The position numbers and the translations under genes were made by a program. A DNA stretch of 64,000 bases, from contig KV918884.1 in NCBI GenBank assembly GCA_002049455.2, forward strand, positions 1-64,000, read 5' to 3'. The notes beneath the pieces were generated by a model. That model did no database searches, was not told the origin of the DNA, and was given only the letters and a program-made list of their open reading frames with translations. This document shows, in pieces, positions 43,220-50,545 of the stretch; position 1 is the stretch's first letter; the number at the start of each line of letters is the position of its first letter. The DNA comes from Porphyra umbilicalis (lineage: Eukaryota > Rhodophyta > Bangiophyceae > Bangiales > Bangiaceae).

Positions 43220-46200
43220 TTAGCGGCGGCGGCCTCCCCTGTCCCCACCCCGTACTATGGGTGGGGAGGTTATGGCCCCCCTGCGCACCTTGAGTTGGTG
43301 GCGCTGGCAATACTGGCGGACCTTCTCAGCTGGGAGGTCCTCCACGTAGTGCCAGGTGTCCTCTCGGGGTCCATACCCGAACCATCTTACCTTGAGCATG
43401 AGTCGCTCTTGGTCGTCATACCCCTGTCCGACAAAGTGGTCGAAGACAGCCTCATTCGGTTTACTTACCGATGAGGGGAGGGAGGGGACCCGCCACGCGG
43501 CCAGTGCTCGTGCCCACGCCGGGTCACCCTCGGGTGGTTCCGGGGCCCGGGTGGCGTGGTTCCCATTGATGGTCCGGATACCATCGTCACTTTCGATGGT
43601 AAGCCGACGCCCGTCTGTCTTCAAGATCTGGTAGGGTCCCAGTGTCTTGAAGACGAGGTTACCCCCCTGGTTCTCGTTGGAGTTCACAAATACCCAGTCT
43701 CCGACTTGGAGGGCTTCGCGGCGAGTCTGCACGCGCTTGTCGAATGCTCGTTTGTACCGGGCCTGAGCCTTCTCCATGGTCTCCCGTACTAGGGGGATAA
43801 GGGAGTCAAGGCGCTGGAGGCAATTCTCCTTGGCTCGCCCGGGGGTTACTATCGCCCTGGTGTCGGTACCCGCTGTAAGTCGCTCGAGGGCCACGGGAGT
43901 AAGCCGTCGGGGGCTTACGAACGCAAAGTAGATCTGCCCGGTGCTACTATGCACTTGCCAATTGTAAGCCGTTACTACCAGGCTTAAGTATCGGGACAAC
44001 GTAACTACGTGGTCACTTACGTAGTGGCGTAGTTGCTTAACTAAGGTCTTATTAAACCGTTCGACCTGCCCATTAGTTTGTGGGTGATAAGGGGTGGCAT
44101 AGTTAGTGTCAATACCCAGGGTCTTGAGTACCCCTTGCCAGAGTACGGCAGCAAATCGGGGTCCGATATCCGATAGATCTGAATCGGGGATCCCATAGCT
44201 AGCAACCCACGTGTTGAGGAATGCGCTGAGAACATCCAGAGCCGTGATGTCTCGAAGCGGGACCGCCCGAGTGACCTTAGTAAATCGGTCACAAATAACT
44301 AGGATATACTCATATCCTTCGGGGGTCCTGGGCAGGTGGCCAAGTAAGTCGATGGCCAGCGCTGCGAAAGGTTCCGTCGCGGGGAACAACCTCATGAACG
44401 TTTTGCTCTGCGTACCCATGAGCCGGTTCTTAGCACAGGTGGGGCAAGCTGCCACCCACCCAAACACATGCATCGCCAGCGAGGGCCAGTAGTATTGGTC
44501 CCGCAGGGTCTGGTACATGCGCGTCCCACCTGGATGCGCAGCCAAGGGGGAGGAGTGCTCCGCCCGTAACACGTCCTTGACTAGGGACTGGGGGACCAGT
44601 ACCTGCTGGGTCCCCTCGCGGTGTCCGCGGCGGCACAACAACCCGTCTGCGTTCTCGTAGAAGCGCGTAGGGGTGGGGGTGTCAAGTAACTTCTTGACCC
44701 CCTGACAGAACTCGTTTGTCGCCTGCTTCTGGACTAGTTCGCCCAGGGGTATGCGGGCAGTCTCCCTGCTCTCGGGGAGTCGGGGGTCGAGTACCGCCCC
44801 CGATCGAGTGGTCACCCCGACTGTGGGGATCTCCTGGGAGATGGGTTCCGTGTCCAGCCCCTCAGTCGGGATGCGGGACAGAGCGTCGGCCACCGCATGT
44901 TGGGGGCCGGGCTTGTACTCCACATCATAGTCGAACTCCGAGAGGAGGATGCGCCAACGATTGAGTCGATTGTTGGTGCAGGCCGTCGTGGTTAGTATCC
45001 ACTTCAGTGCCTTGTGGTCACACCGGATGAGGAACTTGGTGCCTTCGATGTACGGTCGCAGTAAACCGACCGCCCACACCACACCTAGTCCCTCAATCTC
45101 GGTGACGGTGTAGTTCTTCTCCGCCGGTAGTAGGCACTTACTGAAGTAGCCTACGGGCAGGTACTTGCCATCGGGCTGCCGCTGTAGTAGGCAGCACCCT
45201 AGCTGGTCGTAGCTGGCGTCCACATCGATGATGTACTTCCCCTCCTTGCGCGGTATCGCAAGGATGGGCGGGTGGCATAGCTGTTCGCGTAGTTTGTCGA
45301 ACGCGTTCTGTTCCTCCGGAGTAGGGGGACTCAACCGCTTAGGAACCTTTACGCTGTTCAAGTTGTTCAGCGGCTTCGCGGTCTTAGCGAAGTTTACCGT
45401 GAACCGACGGTAGACATTGCACATCCCCCGGAAACTCCCAAGTTGGGTTTGGGTCTGGGGGAAGCTGGCCTTCCTGATGGCCTTGAGGTTCTTCTCGTTC
45501 ACACTCAAGCGTCCTGGCCGTACTACATGGCCAAGGTCCTCCACCTCGTTAGTAAAGAGGTGGCACTTCTGTGCCTTGAGGGTGACCCCGTGCTTCCCGA
45601 GTAAGGTGAGCACAGTGTCCAAGTGGAACAGGTGCGACTCGGCATCGGCGGAGAAGATGATGAGGTCGTCTAAGTAGACGAGCACATTCTGCCACTTGAC
45701 TCCGGATAGGATCATGTCAATAGCCCGCTGGAAAGTGGCAGGGGCATTGCGCAGGCCAAACGGAAGACGCGTACACTGGTACGTCCCACAGTGGCAAGTG
45801 AATGCGGTCTTCGGCTTCTCCTCCTCGGCTAGGGGGATCTGCCAGTACCCCGCGTTGCAGTCCAACGAGGAGAAGAACTGCGCATCCCCTGAGGAGTCGA
45901 GGCAGTCGTCCATCCGGGGTAGGGGATACGAGTCGCGTACTGTGCGCTCGTTCAACTGCCGATAGTCCATGCAGAACCGCGGACTCCCGTCGGGCTTCGG
46001 GATGAGTACCACCGGGCTAGCCCATTCACTCTGGCTGGGCTCTATAACTTCGAGCTTGAGCATTCGGTCGAAATGGGCCTTGATGAGTGCCCAAGTTCGG
46101 GGACCCATCCGGTAGGGGTTGAGCCGGACGGGCTTGGAGCCCGGCTTCAACTCGATCCGGTGCTCCGTGGCCTTTATGGAGCCCAAGTGCCCACTCCAGA

Positions 46201-47164
46201 GGGCTCGGTGCTTCTCCAGTAGGGCGAGCACATGAGGCCGCAACCCCTCGGGTACGTTCGAAGTATGAACGTGGGGTTCCTCCACGGGGTCAGTCAGTCG
46301 GGCGCGGTGCTCGGACAGGGACTGAGTGCAGCCCAGTCCTCGCGGGATATGGCGGCTACCGTACCGGAGAAGGCCGACATATGTCCTAGGACCATGCCCT
46401 TGCGGGGGCCGCTTCATCGTACTCCCCGTATGGGTTACCTCCACCCACCACGTCTGGTTGGCGGTGCAGTCCATGGTGCCAGTTGCGACATGCACGCGGT
46501 GGCGCTCATAAACTCGATGGCGCTGGGTGATGACCCCATTCCCTTGGAATGACGTCTGTACTGGGACGTATCCCCGGGACCGCGGGGGTATAACCACCTC
46601 GTGTGCTAGGCGCACCTTTGTGTCCGCCTCACTAGCGGCCCCCGACTGGTGTTGGTCCGCCCGGGCATACGACACCGTCTTACCCCGACGGAGGATGGGG
46701 ACCCTACATCCGTTTAGTAACCGGATGTACCCCTTGGGCCCGCAAATGTTGGGGACATGGACGTCCGTGTAGTCGGTCCCGAGGAGTAGGGGGACCGACA
46801 TGCCCGGCACTACCCCACACGTGACTGGGGTGGAGTAAGTGCCGACTCGCACCGTAAGAGTCACGGTGCCCGTGATAGGGAGAAGTCCCCCATTCACTTC
46901 AAATAACTGGGCGGTCGCCGCGTCTGAGGGCGCCACCTCCATCTCCGGGGGGAGTAGCGTTTCCCGTACTAGGGAGACACACGACCCCGTGTCGACTATG
47001 ACGCGGAGGGCTAGCTCACGCCCCGCGTCCAGCCAGACGCGACTGGCCACCTGGTAGTTGGACCCCGTCAGGATGGCCACCACATTCTGGCCGCTTACCC
47101 CCTTCGGGAGAGGTGCGTCCCGGGGGCGGATCCCCTTGGGTCGGGATGTGATGCGTACTGACAT
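43220..47164 (-). CDS. pol: gypsy2 pol: protease, RT, RNase H, integrase, chromodomain
   Basis: One open frame of about 1320 residues. The frame is open from about 47245, so translation by -1 shifting at 47236-47230 is expected; ATG 47164 is the first internal Met. Numbering from codon 47191: protease DTG 67-69; RT LDCNAGYW 443-450, LPFGLRNAPATFQRA about 476-490, YLDD 506-509; RNase H DVDAS 656-660 and RCDHKALKW 723-731; integrase zinc site with H886, C916 and C919, and catalytic D948 (IDLLG), D1008 (SDIGP, usually SDNGP) and E1044 (NGQVERF); chromodomain about 1262-1310 (VRWFGYGPREDTWHYVEDL). The chromodomain usually guides integration to marked chromatin. No premature stop was found. Overlapping plus-strand frames are shadows. 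Confidence 0.96.
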   Translation of the reverse strand: MSVRITSRPKGIRPRDAPLPKGVSGQNVVAILTGSNYQVASRVWLDAGRELALRVIVDTGSCVSLVRETLLPPEMEVAPSDAATAQLFEVNGGLLPITGTVTLTVRVGTYSTPVTCGVVPGMSVPLLLGTDYTDVHVPNICGPKGYIRLLNGCRVPILRRGKTVSYARADQHQSGAASEADTKVRLAHEVVIPPRSRGYVPVQTSFQGNGVITQRHRVYERHRVHVATGTMDCTANQTWWVEVTHTGSTMKRPPQGHGPRTYVGLLRYGSRHIPRGLGCTQSLSEHRARLTDPVEEPHVHTSNVPEGLRPHVLALLEKHRALWSGHLGSIKATEHRIELKPGSKPVRLNPYRMGPRTWALIKAHFDRMLKLEVIEPSQSEWASPVVLIPKPDGSPRFCMDYRQLNERTVRDSYPLPRMDDCLDSSGDAQFFSSLDCNAGYWQIPLAEEEKPKTAFTCHCGTYQCTRLPFGLRNAPATFQRAIDMILSGVKWQNVLVYLDDLIIFSADAESHLFHLDTVLTLLGKHGVTLKAQKCHLFTNEVEDLGHVVRPGRLSVNEKNLKAIRKASFPQTQTQLGSFRGMCNVYRRFTVNFAKTAKPLNNLNSVKVPKRLSPPTPEEQNAFDKLREQLCHPPILAIPRKEGKYIIDVDASYDQLGCCLLQRQPDGKYLPVGYFSKCLLPAEKNYTVTEIEGLGVVWAVGLLRPYIEGTKFLIRCDHKALKWILTTTACTNNRLNRWRILLSEFDYDVEYKPGPQHAVADALSRIPTEGLDTEPISQEIPTVGVTTRSGAVLDPRLPESRETARIPLGELVQKQATNEFCQGVKKLLDTPTPTRFYENADGLLCRRGHREGTQQVLVPQSLVKDVLRAEHSSPLAAHPGGTRMYQTLRDQYYWPSLAMHVFGWVAACPTCAKNRLMGTQSKTFMRLFPATEPFAALAIDLLGHLPRTPEGYEYILVICDRFTKVTRAVPLRDITALDVLSAFLNTWVASYGIPDSDLSDIGPRFAAVLWQGVLKTLGIDTNYATPYHPQTNGQVERFNKTLVKQLRHYVSDHVVTLSRYLSLVVTAYNWQVHSSTGQIYFAFVSPRRLTPVALERLTAGTDTRAIVTPGRAKENCLQRLDSLIPLVRETMEKAQARYKRAFDKRVQTRREALQVGDWVFVNSNENQGGNLVFKTLGPYQILKTDGRRLTIESDDGIRTINGNHATRAPEPPEGDPAWARALAAWRVPSLPSSVSKPNEAVFDHFVGQGYDDQERLMLKVRWFGYGPREDTWHYVEDLPAEKVRQYCQRHQLKVRRGAITSPPIVRGGDRGGRRR

Positions 47165-47187
47165 CTTATCCACGTCCCGGGTTGGGT

Positions 47188-47236
47188 CCACCGGTTGCCG
47201 CGGGGAGGGCCCAACACCGGTGGTTACTCGTTTCCC
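47188..47236 (-). promoter_or_regulatory. -1 ribosomal frameshift cassette of gypsy2
   Basis: Minus strand: slippery heptamer G-GGA-AAC (47236-47230) in the gag-extension frame, then GAG and the stop TAA. A 7-bp stem follows (CCACCGG 47223-47217 with CCGGTGG 47194-47188), extendable by TTG/CAA, with a large loop. The spacer is 6 nt. A -1 slip enters the pol frame, which opens at about 47245. Confidence 0.88.
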
Positions 47237-47475
47237 TCCTCGGACTCAGAGGTAGTGGTGGGTCCGCACTCGGGCTCGGTCTGCGGTTCCCCCTTCTCAA
47301 GCGGCGTCGACTCCTCGCCGCTTGAGCTGGAGTCCTCGTGGGGAGTGGCAACGGCTACTCGCCGGCCCGCTCGCGGGGTATAGCGGGAGCCCGAGGACGT
47401 CCCGAGAAGCGACCACCGACTGGCTATGGCCAATCGGTCGCGTAGGCGTGCGTCCAAGGCGGGGCACACCTCGGC
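47224..47475 (-). CDS. gypsy2 gag C-terminal extension beyond the TAG
   Basis: The gag frame stays open for 83 codons after the TAG at 47476-47478. It supplies the last Cys of the zinc knuckle (AEVC) and an acidic tail (PHEDSSSSGEESTPLEKGEP) ending EEGNE-TAA. Made only by readthrough of the TAG, or in source copies that lack the stop. Confidence 0.75.
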   Translation of the reverse strand, partial: AEVCPALDARLRDRLAIASRWSLLGTSSGSRYTPRAGRRVAVATPHEDSSSSGEESTPLEKGEPQTEPECGPTTTSESEEGNE

Positions 47476-48993
47476 CTAATGGCCCACCTTGCCACACTGC
47501 CAGCAAGGGTACTCTTCCGACCGGGATTTGGGTTGGGAAGGCCCATCCCTCGGTCGGGAGCGGTAGCGCGGGTTGTCGTTGCCCCCGGGAGTCGAGCCGC
47601 CTGGAGTCTTGGGTCGGGACCCATCGTACCGGGGGCCCGGAGTGGGGGCACCCTCGGACCCGACGGTCCGGACAGGGGCGTCCCGCGGCTGATAACCCTG
47701 CGTCCCCCCAGTGATCCGGGGAAGGGCGGCCGCACGAGCTTGCCGCCGGAGACGGGCGTCCTCCGCGAGCGCTTCTCGCCCCATGGTCCGCTCCTTGTGC
47801 TGCTCAAGTCGTAGCCAGCGGTGTTTGTCGCCCCTAGCCTGGGCGACGCGAGCCAGCTCCGCCATAGTCATGCCGGGGGTGTTGCGCTCGCGCACATTGG
47901 CGCGCGCAGCGCGGTGGACACTTTCCACAAAGCGCCTCTTGAGGGCGCTTTCCCCGTACATGAACCCGCACTCGGTGTTGAGGCGGCGGAGGCGCTCGGC
48001 GAAGGACAACTCGTCCTCGTCGTCCCGTTGGACCGCGACGTTCAGGGTCTCGACCAGAGTAGCCACCGAGGCCTCGTCGACGTGACGCCGAATCATCCAG
48101 TTGATAAGCTTCAAGTATGAAGTGACCTCGCCGGGGTTACCCGCCCGGCGAGTGGGCATAACCATCATCACCTCTGACTTGAGAGGCTCCTTCGTAAAGT
48201 CTTGAACGATGTAGAAGGCTTCGCCTTCGGAGATGTTGTTGTCGTCACAGGCCTTGGCAAACTTGCGCAAGAACTGGAAGACCTTGGCCGGGGGGGAACC
48301 ATCCCACTCGTCGTTCACCCCGAAGTCCTGAGCCACCTCTTTCTTGCGACGGGCCAGAGTACGGGCCTGGCGCTGCGTGTAGGCAACTGACTTGTTGTCT
48401 AGCGCGTAGGTCTCGCAATCGAACATCATCCGGTAGTACGGGTGGTTCACCACAATCTTGGGCGGCACCATCCGAGTTGGGGGTGTCAAAGTGGTTTGAG
48501 TAGGCCACCCCCCAGCCTCTGGACCGGTCGCGGAGGAGAATTGCGTCGGGAACCCCGGGTCAATACCCCGGGGTAACTCTCGCGCCGCCCCCCCGCCTTG
48601 CACACCCTCCGCCGAGTCAGGAGTCGGTTGGGCCCTCGAGTCAATACCCCGAGTGCCCTCCCTCACCGTCGACGGCGGGGGGGTAGCACGGAACGCACCA
48701 AGTAGGGCCGCAACTGCTGACTCGTCCCCCGAGCGGGAGACGTCAGTGGTCGACGAAGACGACGAGTTGTCGCGTCGGCGCCGACGAGCAGAGCATCGGG
48801 CTCGGCCCCGCTGCTCAGCGGGCCTTGGCGTAGAGCCCCTCAACATCGTAACTAGCGATCGGGTAACTTCGGACCGAGCGACCTCGGCCACGGCGTCTCG
48901 CCACTCGAGACCCGGGCCATCCCTGGCACCCCGTGAACCTGGGGGAGCAAGACAAGAGCTCCCGCCTGCAGGCTCCCGTGCCGATCCTGGCAT
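47476..48993 (-). CDS. gag: gypsy2 gag
   Basis: I chose ATG 48993 (MPGSAREPAGG); the frame is open from 49179 without another ATG, and the upstream part is a near-duplicate (49155-49070 repeats 48990-48905). The order is a Pro/Ser/Arg-rich N-terminus, a capsid-like region (YPYYRMMFDCETYALDNK-like segment, VFQFLRKFAKACDDNNISEG, about 48300) and a basic region leading to CWQCGKVGH. TAG follows His directly, inside the CX2CX4HX4C knuckle, so the product as written lacks the final Cys. LTR identity suggests a recent insertion, so the TAG is either a recent mutation or leaky. Confidence 0.88.
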   Translation of the reverse strand: MPGSAREPAGGSSCLAPPGSRGARDGPGLEWRDAVAEVARSEVTRSLVTMLRGSTPRPAEQRGRARCSARRRRRDNSSSSSTTDVSRSGDESAVAALLGAFRATPPPSTVREGTRGIDSRAQPTPDSAEGVQGGGAARELPRGIDPGFPTQFSSATGPEAGGWPTQTTLTPPTRMVPPKIVVNHPYYRMMFDCETYALDNKSVAYTQRQARTLARRKKEVAQDFGVNDEWDGSPPAKVFQFLRKFAKACDDNNISEGEAFYIVQDFTKEPLKSEVMMVMPTRRAGNPGEVTSYLKLINWMIRRHVDEASVATLVETLNVAVQRDDEDELSFAERLRRLNTECGFMYGESALKRRFVESVHRAARANVRERNTPGMTMAELARVAQARGDKHRWLRLEQHKERTMGREALAEDARLRRQARAAALPRITGGTQGYQPRDAPVRTVGSEGAPTPGPRYDGSRPKTPGGSTPGGNDNPRYRSRPRDGPSQPKSRSEEYPCWQCGKVGH

Positions 48994-49625
48994 CGTCCCC
49001 CCCTCCCAAGCACCGAGGGGGGATCTCCCACCGGGCCCCAGGGCCGGGGGACCGATACCGTGGGTCCCGGCGCCGTGCTCAAGCGCCGGGGCACCCTTGG
49101 CACTCCGTGAACCTGGGGGAGCACGACTAGAGCTCCCACTCACAGGTTCCCGTGCCGGTGGTGGCACAGACCCACCGCCTCACGTGGTATCGTCGGGCAG
49201 CTGTCCTACGCCGAAATGAGGGCCAGCACCCGACATGACCGCCTCGGGGTGAGTACTACCCGAGGGGGCGCCTGCCGGGGGGCGAGTCCCAGACGGATCG
49301 AGGCCCGGGGGCAAAGGTTGGAACAGAGTCCGCGCCCCGCGGGCACCCGCATCCGTGGTGCCGGCACTGGTGTGGCGATCGTCAACCAACGATCCGCCTC
49401 CAGGGGGGGGTAATCTCATCCGCCCCGGCACCAGGCACCTCGACACCAGGGGGGTCTCCATTCCCCCCCCCATCGGCCGTCGACCCGGCCGGACTCAGCC
49501 AAACCTGGCGTTGCGGGGCACCGCCCGCAGCGCTAGGCACCAAGGGGAGGAGGACCAACTAGGTTCCCCCCGAGGCGGGTTTGCGCACCGCCACCACCCC
49601 GAGGAAGGTTGAGTTGCCTTCCCCC

Positions 49626-49640
49626 CCTGCTGCTCCACCA
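49626..49640 (-). other. gypsy2 primer binding site
   Basis: Minus strand TGGTGGAGCAGCAGG, two bases from the 5' LTR edge at 49643. Identical to the gypsy1 site. Isotype unknown. Confidence 0.82.
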
Positions 49641-49642
49641 AA

Positions 49643-50416
49643 TGTGTCAACACGCTCAGCCCACCCCACCCAGTTGGGGGGAGGGCGAGCCAAACCGCGT
49701 CGCCGGGTAGTCCTGTCGGGGAATACCCGCCCCGGAAGGAAACCCCGAAGATCACACACGCACGGCGTCGACCGGGGGAAGGCGCCCCGAGCGACAAACA
49801 CGAGTTGTGTGACCGGAAGTTTACTTGCCCGCGTCGAAGGCCTCGAGGCGACACTCACGCCTTGCCCTCTTATCCCGTCCGTTCCCCTCGGACCCTCAGA
49901 AAACCCTCTTCAGACACCCTCAAAGGACCCTCGGAAAACCCTCCTCAGATACCCTCAAAGGACCCTCGGAAAACCCTCCCCTCCGGGCCCATGGGGCCCG
50001 TCTCAGCGGAGGACGGCCGAAGCTTCGAATACCGCCTTGAGTAGAGGCGGGGGAAGGGTTCTACGTGACACCCTTGCGGCGCCCCGGGGTCAGGGGCGCG
50101 AAGTAATATAAGTCAATAATCCAAGTTGGGATTACACAAAATTAGGCCCTTTAGTAGGGGCCCACCCGGGGAGTTACTAGTTCCAGGGAAGTATCGAGAT
50201 CGCGGTTATGGTTGGTGAGCCACGGGGTGATCACAAGTGGATCGCCACCGGAACGACTCGAAATATGCGGAACTAATGCATATTTGCCCTGAACGGGTTT
50301 GACGGTGGTCGGGATTTGTAGTGGATCCTGTCCGACCGGTTTTCCGGATCGGCTAACCCCCTCGTGATTGGAAGAAGGCCCCGTGCCGAGGCCTGACAAG
50401 CAGTAATGCTGTCACA
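49643..50416 (-). repeat. gypsy2 5' LTR
   Basis: 774 bp, beginning TGTGTCAACACGC on plus where the other LTR has TGTGACAACACGC. Both carry the same ggaccctcggaaaaccctcc-type short internal repeats and end TGTCACA. Confidence 0.95.
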
Positions 50417-50421
50417 CCCTT

Positions 50422-50545
50422 GATGGGAAGAGGGGCGCTTTGGAGAGACAACCATCAAAGCACGTTCGCACACATACACACGACCTCAAGCCACTCAACC
50501 ACTTCACCGTGGTCCCCCATTCCTTATCCCCACTGCGTCACAACA
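50422..50545 (+). repeat. copia1 3' LTR, right part
   Basis: 124 bp resuming at gatgggaagaggggcgctt after the CCCTT duplication and ending cgtcacaaca. It differs from the matching part of the 5' LTR at 7 positions. The next bases belong to the gypsy3 chromodomain reading frame. Confidence 0.9.

Larger units (their letters stand above)
40914..50416 (-). mobile_element. gypsy2: nearly intact chromodomain Ty3/gypsy element nested in copia1
   Basis: 9503 bp with two 774-bp LTRs (40914-41687 and 49643-50416) differing at about 9 positions by eye (about 1.2%). CCCTT flanks both ends (40909-40913, 50417-50421). The primer site and purine tract are in place for minus-strand transcription. Gag has a single internal TAG; pol (protease to chromodomain) is open throughout. 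A -1 frameshift cassette joins them. It is the most complete element in the window. Confidence 0.96.
35485..50545 (+). mobile_element. copia1: Ty1/copia LTR retrotransposon carrying a nested gypsy element
   Basis: Its 5' LTR (35485-36030, 546 bp), primer site, gag-pol region, purine tract (40480-40491) and 3' LTR are all present. The 3' LTR is split into 40492-40913 and 50422-50545 by gypsy2; the two parts add to 546 bp. The LTRs differ at about 22 positions by eye (about 4%), older than copia2. The 5 bp outside the ends do not match (caaag and cgcag). Confidence 0.92.
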
